This document shows positions 1 through 11,189 of a stretch of DNA of 64,000 bases, piece by piece; position 1 is the first letter of the stretch, and each line of letters opens with the position of its first letter. The translations under genes were made by a program, and so were the position numbers. Under the pieces are notes generated by a model. That model did no database searches, was not told where the DNA came from, and saw only the letters and a list, made by a program, of their open reading frames with translations. Source of the DNA: Dillenia suffruticosa (lineage: Eukaryota; Streptophyta; Magnoliopsida; Dilleniales; Dilleniaceae); contig JAVTVX010000012.1 of NCBI GenBank assembly GCA_033439265.1, forward strand, positions 16,874,501-16,938,500, given 5' to 3'.

Positions 1-1776
1 TCTAAGAATTCTTCATTGGCCATGAAACATACGTTGGCCTGTTCATTATCACTCTAAGCAGTAAGTGTCTTTTTCTTTTTCTTCTATTTTCTTCTATCTT
101 CTTTCCTTTTTATTCTTCTTTTCGTCCATTTTTAGTTAGGGATAATCTGCTTTCATATGTGCAATTTCTTATATTTAAAACATTTAATTTCTTCTTTCTT
201 CTCTGACTTTTTGTAAAATGATTTGTTCTTTTTTTTTCTTCTCATCATGAATATTTTGAATCTTCTAGTCATGAGTGTTTCATCTTCTTATTCATCTTCT
301 TCCTTTGAATTTGAAGTGCCTTCATCATTGTTTGCTTTTTGAGCTTCTCGTTTGCTTCTTTCTTCTTTTGCTAGCTCCTTCACATTTAGCTGCATCTCAT
401 GGGTTATTAAAGACCCAATGAGTTCATCGATTGTCTGAGTCTCAAGATTCTTAGATTCTCTAATTGCAGTAACTTTGGGCTCCTATGATTTTGGCAGTCT
501 CCTCAAAATTTTATCCACCATATCTTCATGAGGGATTCCTTTTTCCAAGCAGTCTTAGTTCATTTGTTATCTTGTTGAATTTTGTTATCATTTCACTGAT
601 TGTTTCTCCTTCATTTATTTTGAAGACTTCATATTCTTGCTTCAGCAGTCTAATTTTACTCTTGTAAACTTGATTAGTGCTTTCGTAAATACCTTTGAGT
701 CTTTCCCAAATTTCCTTGTTGTGATGCATGATGAGACTTGATTGTATTCGTTGACACTCAAAGCAAGGTGAAGGAGAATTATAGCTTTACAGTTAGCTTG
801 ATAAGCCTTCTTTTGCTCTATTGTCATGTTTTTTGGTGGAACTGGCACACGTACACCTTCAATTTTTTCTATGGAAAATTCAACTCCTTGTTCGATAATT
901 TTTTCATGCATTTAGATTCTGTGTAATTATGAAGTTGCGCATTCTTTGTTTCTAGTAACTGAGATTACTTCCGTTGAAGAATGGTGCACGATTTGTGAAG
1001 CAGGCACAATTTGAAGTACCTTTATCACTGTCTGCTTTTTTAGCTTCTCATTTGCTTCTTTCTTCTTTTGCTAGCTCCTTTACATTCAGCTGCATTTCAT
1101 GGGTTATTAAAGACCCAACGAGTTCATCCATTGTCAGAGTCTCAAGATTCTTAGATTCTTTAATTGCAGTAACTTTGGACTCCTATGATTTTGACAAACT
1201 CCCCAAGATTTTGTCCACCATATCTTCCTGAGGGATTCCTTTTCCAAATAGTCTTAGTTCATTTGTTATTTTGTAGAATCTTGTTATCATTTCACTGATT
1301 GTTTCTCCTTCCTTTATTTTGAAGACTTCATATTCTTATTTCAGCAGTCTGATTTTGCTCTTGTAAACTTGATCAGTGTTTTCATAAATAGCTTTGAGTC
1401 TTTTCCAAATTTCCTTGTTGTGATACATGATGAGAATCGATTGTATTCGTTGACACTCAAAGCAAGGTGAAGGAGATTTACATCCTTACAGTTGGCTTGA
1501 TAAACCTTTTTCTGCTCCATTGTCATGTTTTTTGGTTTAACTGGCACATGTGCACCGTCAATTTTTTCTATGGAAAATTCAACTCCTTATTCGATTATTT
1601 CTTATGCATTTAGATCCTGTGCAATTATGAAGTTGTGCATTCTTTGCTTCTAGTAACTGAAGTTGCTTCCATTGAAGAAGGGTGCATGATTTGTTGAACA
1701 GGCTTCCGTTGATGGCCATTTGGATCTTTAGTGTCAAGCTATTAGGTTTTTTATCAACAAACCTGCTCTGATACCA
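1..1776 (-). mobile_element. Copia-type LTR retrotransposon, gag region (partial, leaves the window)
   Basis: Minus-strand reading gives gag (UBN2-type) protein pieces such as IWERLKGIYESTNQVY and KINEGETISEMITKFN, typical of plant copia gag. The primer-binding site is at 1765-1776: on the minus strand it reads TGGTATCAGAGC, complementary to initiator tRNA-Met. The element therefore runs right to left, with its 5' LTR starting at 1779 and its body continuing beyond base 1. Pol is outside the window. The element is a fossil with several breaks. The gag-coding DNA occurs twice in tandem (see the separate entry). Confidence 0.8.
308..1705 (-). repeat. Tandem duplication of about 695 bp within the copia gag region
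   Basis: About 308-1002 and 1005-1705 are near-identical direct copies, both covering the same gag segment and the same flanking text. Landmarks repeated with constant spacing are the pieces beginning gagcttctcgtttgc / agcttctcatttgc and ending gcattctttg(t/c)ttctagtaac. The copies differ by scattered substitutions, so the duplication is not an assembly echo of identical sequence. Confidence 0.8.
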
Positions 1777-1778
1777 AT

Positions 1779-3665
1779 TGTTATTTAACTAGGGTTGAAT
1801 AGTGGAATATGTAACTTTTTTAGACTTTTTGAAATTTAAAACATCTAACAAAAATAAATGGAAAATCAAGATAGAAAACACCAAAACTTTTTATAGTAGT
1901 TCTACTAAACTCGGTGTACATCCACTCCCAAACTCCCCCTGGATTTTTCACTAACCATTTAAGAATACAAACTTGATTACAAATTCAAATTTAACCTTTA
2001 TTGTATTTTTACACAACACTATATTTCAATCCTTCACAGATTGATTTTTCACTGTTAAGAACTAAAACAGTGATTCATACTCTTTAGTCTTTTGACACTT
2101 GTTCGAATCAAAAAATGAATATCAAGAATAGAGGCTTTCTATCATCAGATGTGACATTTTGTGAACTAGTTCTAAAAAATTTGAGAAGGAGAAGAATTTA
2201 AGAGCACAAATAAATACAGTTAAATGTAATCGAGGATTTTTCAGACAGTTCAATCAAGCATTCAATTTGTCTCATCTAGTCTCTCCTTTAACTCTTTGGT
2301 ATTATTGAAGTATTGAAGAGATCCGTTGAGAGTTGATGTATTCAAATATTGAGCAATTAATTTTCGCCATTAATGCTTTGCAACAGTACCCATTCTTCGT
2401 ACCAAATCTTTACTTTTTTACTGCCTCTACTTTTTTTTGGCCAATCAAAGCAAGTTTGTATTGCATTCGAACGTTAGCTTTGATAGAAATGGAAATGTTT
2501 CAAAAAATTGAGAAACAAAGTGACCATTTAGTTCAAATTTATTTCGCAGATCTGTTTTCTGACAATATCGGGTTAACATGTTCAAGAGGGACATTGACCT
2601 AAATTCAAAAATTTATAGCGTATTTTTAGACAAACAGGTTGACAAGATTGCATTTAGGTCGACATGATCATGTACTAAATAAAATAGGTAGATATACATA
2701 TTTAAATTAGTCAATGTGTGTACATATGTCGATAAGAGTGACAATAGATCGATGTGTGATTTCAAGTAGTTAATGAACATCAGATCGACAAGTCTACTAT
2801 ATGCATCGACATATTACTATGCAAGTAAGAAATTGGTGGACCTATACAATTGAATTGGTCAATGTGTGTCTGTTTGTCGACAAGAATGAGGTAGGTCAAT
2901 GTGTGAACATATGGTACAACAATTACCAAGTCCACATGTTCTTCTCATAGGTTCATATGTTACTATTCAATAATAAAATAGGTAGACCTATCTTCTAAAA
3001 TTGGTCTATGTGTTAGAGTAGGTCGACAAGGTCAAATAGCGGGTCAATGTGTAATGTTTAAGAAACACAAGCTATTAGGTCGACATGAGTTCTTTAGACA
3101 TCGACATGTCACTGTTCAATTCTAACACATGTGGACATGTCTTATGTAATTGGTCAATGTATTTCTTTGATGTCAACAAGGTTAACAACACGTCGATGTG
3201 TGATACTTAGAAAGCAAGTGAAATAGGTTGACAAGTTATCGAGTACATCGATGTCCTTGTGTTTTTGTCTAATTTGTGTCGATGTGTATCTTCTATGGGT
3301 TGATGTGCTTATAAAATTGATCGATATATTAATCTAAATTTGTTCACCCGAAACTGTTCAAATCGATATATGTTATAATCAGGTCGAAGTGATGAATAGT
3401 TCAATATGTTTTTGTGTGTGTTGACGTGTTTTATATTAGCTATGTATATTAAACTTTTATGACTCAAGTCGATGAGGGTTGCTCATCAGGTCGATGTGTT
3501 TAGGATTGAGTTAAAATTGGTCAACATGAGGCTTAAATTGGTGGACCTGTGATGCAGATCGATGTATTCTAAGATAAGGTCGACATGATGTGTAGATTTC
3601 TGATTTATTATTTCTTTTTTAAATTTCTTGAACCTATTTTCTTTCTTTCTCTCATCATCAAAACT
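1779..3665 (-). mobile_element. 5' LTR of the copia-type element (right boundary approximate)
   Basis: The LTR begins TGTTATTTAACTAGGG two bases after the primer site, as expected for a minus-strand element whose LTR ends in CA. The neighbouring text (ctagggttgaatag) resembles the CTAGAGGGGGTGAAT text that I recall at the primer-side end of many plant SIRE-like LTRs. The outer end is not clean. I place it near a catcatcaaaac stretch at about 3652-3665, a motif that recurs at the end of the related LTR near 26115. Most of the distal half is the GTCGAC-rich array. Confidence 0.55.
2600..3590. repeat. Degenerate array of GTCGAC / GGTCGATGTG words inside an LTR
   Basis: For about 1 kb the words ggtcgacatg, ggtcgatgtg, ggtcaatgtg and gtcgacaag recur every 20-50 bases with irregular spacing. 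The words are mostly variants of (G)GTCGAYRTG. No coding frame is kept through the stretch. Similar arrays occur at 17640-18560, 19370-19765 and 25492-26600. Spacing is too irregular for a satellite or a CRISPR array. Confidence 0.7.
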
Positions 3666-3769
3666 TTTCTACTGTATTTGTCTAGGGCTTGTTTCTACCT
3701 CAAAGATCCCATAATTCCTACTAAAAGCAATAATCGTATGAAGGTTAGTTGTGCTCATCTATCTTTCTA

Positions 3770-5432
3770 GCATGATTGAGACAAACTTTGTGTACCACTC
3801 TCCTCTTGCAATTCCCGCTCTTGCCTTACCCAATCAAGCCTCAAAGTAGTTCACTGAGTTATAAAAAGTCTTAAACACCAAGGCAAAAACAGGTAGATTC
3901 CTTGCACCCTCTAACATAGTATTATAACTTTCACTTATATTTGTTATCATATACCCAAAATGAAAGCCACCATCATGAGAGAAAGTCCATTATTCTGGGG
4001 CAATATTTGTAAAAATAATTGGGAGTATCTTCTTTTATCTCCTTCATTCTCGCCATAGCTCAAACTTCTTAAGTTGTGGCTATAATGCAGCAATGATGGC
4101 AAGTCTCTTAGAAGCTCCAACTATTGCTTGCCAATCTACTATCTTCCTTGAAAGTCACATAACCATCACCTCCTGGTGCAGTGGTCATAAAGGGGATTTA
4201 ATCATCTATTTGGCCAATGGCATTAGGAGCCTAGAAGGACTTGATCATTAACTCATTGCCATCACCATTACCACCACTACTACCACCAACTTCTCTATCA
4301 TTTTCGTCTTTATTATCAAACTCTTCTTTTACCTCTTCTTCCACCATTTCTTTCTCATCTGCATCGTTCTCCACTTTTGTCAAGGCAAGATTTACTCGAG
4401 ATTCCATATGTAGACAATCACCCTTATAATCACAACCTTGTTATGAGAACGTTCCACCATCATAAGATTTTATGTACAACTCATGAGTGAAAGCTACTTC
4501 TATGCTGACCACAAACTCTATCAAATTAAAAATATCACTGTCATTATTGATCGGCATCAATTCATATCGTATTGTCCCACATTGAATGTTTGAGATGGGA
4601 TACTAATGAAAAATCTCCACATGTTGTGTTATATAATTTATCCGAAGACTCTTATTGATCACAGACACAAACTCATTAAAATAGACATCTTCCTCACCCT
4701 AATCAACTTAGAAGGACCACGATCATAACAAATTTCATCCCCATCCATGACAATTTCACTATTATTGAAGCATAACAACCTCACCATATACGTCATTTTT
4801 TCTAGACATCAAAATTAAACTTGTTAATATTTAATTAAACATGTCATAAACTTATGTAAATAACCAAACTTTTTCAATTTAAAAATTATTCAACAATTTT
4901 ATAACAAATAAATTTATACCAATTTAAATTGTTAATATATCATACATTGTAAAGTTTAATAATTTTCTTATACATTTAACCCTAAACATATTAAATCCTA
5001 AATTTATAATAATTAAACTCGTCAACAAAACTAGTTCAATGAATATCATTAAAACAAATACCGCTAAAAAATATCATTTACCATAAAAAAAAGAATTTCA
5101 AATAAACCAAAGAAAAATATACCTTCTGTCGTCTTCGATTGCAGAGACTAAAGAAAGCTTTGCTATGGCCATTGGAGGTTGTAGAAGTCAGGATGTCCAC
5201 TGGAAATTGCCTTACGTGTGGTCAGCTAGGGTCAGGGTTAGGGTTTTGGTTTCATCCGCGGGGAAGAAGGAAATAGAAGAAGAGAAAGAATGGGAAAAGA
5301 AATAGCAGAGGGCTTTTCTACAAGTTAATCAAGTGTTAAACACTCAACCAACCTGACTTGGATGAGGAATTTTTTTCCAGTAAGGTTTTTTTAAGATTTT
5401 TTTAAAATAAGGTTAATTCCATACAAAACTCA
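3770..5432 (-). mobile_element. Mutator-like element MULE-1 (truncated on the left)
   Basis: Minus-strand reading from the right gives, in order: an N-terminal domain shared with MULE-2 (4800-4500; RVREDVYFNE, TQHVEIFH), an acidic stretch (about 4390-4240), a short DWQAIVGASKR piece (about 4140), then a MURA transposase end (about 3990-3780) with HDGGFHFGYMITNISESYN and EGARNLPVFALVFKTFYN. This is the plant MuDR pattern of a glycine-rich YG-MTTN-SE motif followed by a GARNLPI-like motif. The central catalytic part is absent. The right terminal inverted repeat ends at about 5432 and matches the ends of MULE-2 (gaattaacc then ttattt). No left terminus is recognisable, and the left flank runs into the copia LTR debris. 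Confidence 0.7.
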
Positions 5433-5744
5433 AAAGATGGAGGAGGTGAAAAAATGGATAAAGGGAGACAATAGCACGAGAGAAATGCTAGGGAACAGCA
5501 ACAAAAGCAAATCCCATCCTTTGTGCTTCCTCCTCTTCATTGCATTCCTCTCCGCCTTGGCAACATTGTTGAGACCCTCAGATCTTCTCCTCCGCCAAAT
5601 GTCAACTCGATCTTCATGTATGTATCATCTCCTGCATTGATATTTGTTTACTTGTGAAGTACAATTGGGTCTCCAAATTTTGCTTAAACAATTTAAAAAG
5701 CTACAGTGAATTATATTCTTCCAATAGAATGGAATAGGGTTTAT

Positions 5745-8700
5745 CAACTTTGTACAGATTTAACACTATTTAAAAAAAAATTGATAAAACAAACCTCAAG
5801 AAAAAATATTTCTAGAAGTAACCCATATTTGTCAAGTCTTATTCTCGTCCCTCGAAGACTTGACATACTTTTGTCCCCCCAAACTTAAATCATTTCCAAT
5901 TCTCATATATATTCCCTAAACTATATTAATTCTCACACCCAAATTTCTCAACAACATATAATATCTAATTTTTCACCAACACAACAAATCCAACAAAAGT
6001 AAATTACATCTAGCAAAGTATACATAGAAAAACCAGCACTTAATAGAATATAATTTTCATTAATATAATAAAATATACAAAGTACAGAATAACACATAAA
6101 TTTCAATGTCATTTTCTTCTCCTAATATACTATCTAACATCTAATAAGGTTGCATCTATACTGTTATCATGAAATAATAAACTAATCGTCTATATGTATA
6201 ATATGGGAGGGTTTTACATCATAATGGTAAGGATCAGAAAAGCTGTCGGGGACACATGATACATGAGTAGTGTATCATTTCTCTCAATATGTGTCAATCT
6301 CTCACCCATATAGATATCGGGACAAAGTTGCCTCTGTAGAGCCCTAAGTGGAAGCATGAGGGGAATCATTAAACACAAGTGTATAGAAAGATGAAAACTC
6401 TATATATCAACTCACAAGTCTTGTAACATCATGTAAAAGTTGAGATGGTGGTGGTGATACATTATGCGACGATGGTGGTGGTCTCCAAGGATGTGCTCTC
6501 CCTTGTCGTCATCTACATCCTCGCTCCCCATCATCTCCTTCGTTACATCCACTAGCCACTCTAGATCTTAAGAGGTGTGTCATATCATCTATAAAAGACT
6601 GCAATAGCAAAATCCATCATGTTATGCATGTCTATGCCATTAGAGTCTCGAATTAGGTATAAAGTATCCGACTACAAGAAAGTATATATATATGTTAGTT
6701 AAACTAATAAGTCTAAATTATCTATATAAATCAAACATAACAAGTTGTACACTTACTACATAGCTCACACATGCTCCTTGACATCCAATGAATTGACAGG
6801 TGATTGTACGAAACTAGGCGTTATAAGCAGGATCGACCGTGGGTCGAAATGATGTGTCAAGTGAAGTTAGGTAGTTATGTTGAAGTGTCCAAATGTTAAC
6901 GTATCCTGCACGCTTGATAGACCAATCAATCCCTCGTGGAGCACATGTGCTAGTGTTATGGAGTCGATCTTTAGTATCACAATGAATCAGAATGTACTGT
7001 ATACATCCAAACTAACGGATTACTCTATGAAGGAAATGCTACTCAATGATACTAAAACAAATAAGTGATACGTGGGTATGCCAAATATCCTTACCATCAT
7101 GATAGTAGTCAGGGAGAAAAGACAATGTATTTTCATTGTAGGGCACCCACGCGACATGATCAACCAACCTCTATCAAATGCCTCCTTGTTTACTGACACC
7201 ACGTATGTGGGGAGAGCAGTAACATCAAATTCCGTTTTCCACCACAAAACTAGTAGACCATCTTTCTCCATATGTAATGATCGCCTAATGGGAATAATAT
7301 AAGGAAACCTCTTCCATGCCTAAATCTAAAGAAAGATGAGTGCTCCACATATCTCATGCGAATCTATGCGTATAACTATACAAAACTATTTGTGCAAATA
7401 TATTAAGCACGCAGATCTCCAACTACAATGACCAAACATATCTAAATTCTCTGAAAATAACAAATACTATAAATGAGCAAAGTGTGTTGTCTTATCACAA
7501 AGCATAGGGGTTGATTTCCCAACATGAAATTGATAATGATTCTCCAAATGATGCATTTTGACAGCATAAATAAACTGCTCCTTCTACTCAAACTTCATTC
7601 CCTTCTTCAATTCATTACTAAAACACCATCACCTAGATATCTACTCTCTTCCTCAAAAGTGACAATACTGTAACCTCCGGCTGTAGTCGTTACTAAAGGG
7701 TTTAAGTCATCTATTCGGCTATAGGCAATACCCCGACCACCACCTCTGGGTATTGGGGCTGAGGAAGACCCAATCATTAACTCGTTGACATCACATCACC
7801 ACTACCACCACCAACTTCTCCATTATCTTCATTTTCTTCATCATCTTCTTCCTTCTCTTCTTCTATCATTTCTTCCTCATCGATATTGTTATCCACTTCT
7901 GCAAAAGCAAGATCCAGTCAAGATTCAATGCGTAAGTAATCATCTGTATAATCATAATCTTATTGCAAAGACATTCCACCATTATAAGATTTTATGTACA
8001 ACTCATGAATAGAATATCCTCCCATACTCACCGCAAGCTCTATAAAATTAAAGCCATTGTCGTCATCATTAATCGATACCAATTCATACTGTATATTCAC
8101 ACGTTGGATATTTGAAATGGGACAAGATAAAAAATCTCTACATGTTGTGTCATAAAATTTATCCAAAAACCCTTATATATCACTGACACCAACTCATTAA
8201 AATATACATTTTTCCTCACTCTAATCAATTTCGAAAGACTATGGTCATAATCAATTCTATTCTCACCCGTGACAATATCACTATTACTATAGCATAACAA
8301 TCTCACCACATCCGTCATTTTTTCTAAATATCAAAATTAAATTTGTTAATATATAATTCAACTTGTCATAAATTTATGCAAATAGATGACTTTTTGCAAT
8401 TCTAATTCTAAACGTAAACTTGAAACAATTCAACAAATATACTTAATGCTAAACATATTAAACCCTAAATTTATAATAATTAAATTTCTCAAGAAAACTA
8501 TTTCAGTGAACATAACATCCATCATTCAACAAACATTATTCAACATCAAAATATGCATTTTAGATGAATCAAAGAGAGCAATATACCTTTGGAGCTTTCT
8601 TGGGGTTGTATGTTACACGTTACAGGTTACGCAGAAGGTTGCAGGCTGCGCAACAAAGCTGCCGATGATTGCAACATTCATTGAAATCCGTAGATGGTGA

Positions 8701-8948
8701 CCAGACTACACTAGGATAGGATTAGGGTTAGGGATCGTCATAGGAAAAGAAGAAAGAAGAGAAAGAAATAGAGAAAGGAAAAAGGGCATGGGTTTTGACC
8801 AAACCCTTGAGTATGTCGAGTCTTGACATACATTGTTTGTCGAGTCTTGAAGACTCGATATACTATGGTTATTTTATGAATTTTTTTCCCTTAGGGTTGT
8901 TTTAGGATATATATATATTTAAATAGGGTTAAATCCACAAAAAGCTCA
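5745..8948 (-). mobile_element. Mutator-like element MULE-2 with TIRs and a plant mobile domain remnant
   Basis: The outer ends form terminal inverted repeats. The left end from 5744 (tcaactttgtacagatttaa) mirrors the right end read backwards from 8948 (tgagctttttgtggatttaa), and similarity continues inward past CTATTTAAA and AAAACAA. Flanking 9-mers agggtttat (5736-5744) and ggggtctat (8949-8957) agree at 7 of 9 positions, fitting the 9-bp Mutator target duplication. On the minus strand the parts are: an N-terminal PB1-like region (8318-7960; KLIRVRKNVYFNELVSV, TQHVEIFYLV), an acidic/Gly region (about 7900-7780), then a plant mobile domain remnant (7300-6700) with GKDIWHTHVSLICFSIIEW, GIDWSIKRAGYVNIW and a later HPWRPPPSSH tail (about 6450). 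Stops and shifts are frequent and no DDE catalytic block is seen, so it is inactive. It was presumably mobilised by a relative. Confidence 0.75.
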
Positions 8949-9344
8949 GGGGTCTATCATGGAGGGTTGGAATAGCTGGTTATGTTTCTTGACTTTCTAA
9001 ATTAATCAACCTTTGTATTGCCCAAGCTTCATACAACTTCTCTTTCTTAGACCGTATACCTTAATCATTCACATTTCCATAGGAATCAAAGTTAGATTAA
9101 GTTTTGAGGGGAGGACAGGTTTGATCTTTATGCACTTACTTATCACGAAATCCCTAGACCTATGTATATTTTGTTTCAATTGAAAAGGATCATAAATGCC
9201 TATCCCCTTTAGAAAATAATAAGTCAACACATGGAGGCACAACTTCACGGTTGCGTACCTAGTAGCTTCCTACAGTGGAGTAGGTTTAAGTCTTTATGAC
9301 TATGGTTTTTTAGTTATTGTATGGGGAGAGTTACCTTCACAATT

Positions 9345-9700
9345 CACAAGATGAGGATTGTAGTTGCATTGCAATCTAGATTTCTCAATAAACTCACATG
9401 GGGAAACATGTAAACCACATGGAATAGTAGGCCGGATTTTACTTTAGCATGAAATAGCAATCCAAACTGTTGTCTAAACCTATCTTCCATTTAAGTACTT
9501 CTCTTGGGGATGATTGGGGGAGGGGGATGAGCTCCTCTAGATCACTTTAACTACAGACGAATTGTAGTTTCATTGCAATCTAGATTGCTAAATAAAACCA
9601 CGTGGGGAAACATGCAAACTGCCCTGAATAGTAGGTTGAAGTTAACTTCAGCTTGAAACGGCAATCCATACATCAAAGCCTATCCCCCATATGCATATTC
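9345..9700 (+). repeat. Imperfect internal duplication in XRCC2 intron 2 (two units of about 210 bp)
   Basis: Two adjacent stretches (about 9350-9520 and 9560-9700) share the order gcattgcaatctaga, ggggaaacatg, gaatagtagg, a cttgaaa/catgaaa word, then gcaatcca. The same pair is present in copy B at about 37120-37280 and 37310-37420, so it predates the XRCC2 duplication. Confidence 0.6.
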
Positions 9701-9968
9701 ATTGCTTACCATGAGAAATGGAAATTTACAATTTTAGATAACATTTCTTCAAGTCCCTATTAAACCATACACATTAACATGACTGTGAGACACTTCCCCT
9801 CCTTACCTTTCCTTCCACCTTAATTCACCTCCATTATCATGCACAGTGTTATTGCTACCAGTCATAACCATGCAATCCAAAAGGTGATGCCACTGTGGAA
9901 TAGTACCCATAATTGGAATATACTTTAGTTACATGGATTATGAAGTATCTTTATGCTTTGTGAACCAT

Positions 9969-10005
9969 CTCTCTCTCTCTCTCTCCCTCCTCCTCCCTCC
10001 CTCCC
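9969..10005 (+). repeat. CT/CCT-rich microsatellite
   Basis: A (CT)n run followed by CCTCCCT repeats. The matching site in copy B (37724-37769) is an uninterrupted (CT) run of about 23 units. The length difference is between paralogous introns. Confidence 0.9.
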
Positions 10006-11189
10006 TCCTCCTCGGGGCGAGTAGCATGCGCAATCATAATTTTTTTTAATGGTGGGGGGGGGAAGGGACATCATGTACATTTTGTGAAGTGCATCATTAA
10101 GAATACCAAATTTAAAATGGGCATAAATTTAGACATTTCCTCACACTGATAGCTGTCGTTTTGTGGATAAGTGTATAGTGTGTATTCAGCTTACAACATT
10201 GGCCATAAAATTGCTCATGTGGTCCTTTCTTCCTCTCTTTCTCCTCATAGTTCAATAATATATTGCTTAAATGCCAAATCAAGATGTGGGAATTAAACCA
10301 TGTCATTCCTCTTCTTTTGAGTAGATATGTATTCTGTGAGTTGTCATTCTGTAACATAAACTATTGCCTTTTGGTCATGATCTTTCATATGGTTTTGTGT
10401 CTATGGTCTTAATTTATCGAGAAATTTCTCAATTCAATATTTCTTCCTCAAATGATTCCAACATTTGGTCGTTCCTATGTAAACAACGAATACAAAAAAT
10501 AAGATAAAATAATTATATGAAGTTCCTTAACTATCTTTCTAATTTTATGATAAAATAATTCAAATGCTTGGGCTAGTTGCCACAAGGATATATGAAAAAC
10601 AAAATCAGCATGCGAGTTCCAATATAATAAAAAAATAATAACAAATCAATAATCTAGCATGCTTGTACTTTTAGCTAAAATATAAGCATATAAGAGTTTA
10701 AAACTAAACTATATTTATGACAACATAAAGAACATAGTTTGGCCCTCTGTCCCATTCTGCATAAGCTATCATGTACTAACTAATCATGAATCCCAGTCCT
10801 ATCCAGTATTTAAGAATAACAAAACATGAATACATGCCCTCTCAGATATAAAACAATATTTGACTTCAACAGTATACGGATGTTGGCCTCCATTTTGCGG
10901 TATTTAGTATTGGCTGAGTAAAGGACATTATTAAATAAAGGATTTCTTTGACATATTCGAGCACTCGTAAATTTCTTCAATCCATGTGTTTATAGGATTA
11001 AAATAACATAAGGAGAGATATGGATAAGATCTAACCCATAGTATGCTAGTTTTATTTCTGATCACTAGTAGAGGAATCCAATAAATACCATGACCGGCTT
11101 ATCAGTCTTTATATGGCCTATATTGCCTCGTCTTTTTATTTCCTTTGACATCCTTACTAACTTGTTTTGAATGAAAATGCCAGATTATC

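Larger units (their letters stand above)
5437..11189 (+). pseudogene. XRCC2: XRCC2 pseudogene copy A (exons 1-2 plus introns), broken by a MULE
   Basis: XRCC2 is a RAD51-paralog ATPase that assists homologous recombination. Exon 1 starts MEEVKKWIKGDNSTREML at 5437. After a frame shift the conserved segment IPSFVLPPLHCIPLRLG (about 5508-5560) follows, which aligns with the LLPPLHRVPLR region of plant XRCC2. Exon 2 starts near 5705 with VNYILPIEWNRVY. It is cut at 5744 by MULE-2 and resumes at 8949 with VYHGGLE, a stop, then LVMFLDF, the Walker B-like region. From about 9030 to 11189 it is intron sequence matching copy B (36607-39903). Exon 3 is missing here: about 860 bp present in copy B (about 38195-39055) is absent at about 10415. 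Beyond 11190 the similarity ends at an LTR-like insertion. Identity rests on agreement with copy B, which carries more of the gene. Confidence 0.8.

Noticed and set aside
4241-4429. Ser/Thr-rich plus-strand open frame
   Set aside because: It is the reverse of the acidic linker of MULE-1; the minus strand (poly-Glu/Asp) makes better sense.
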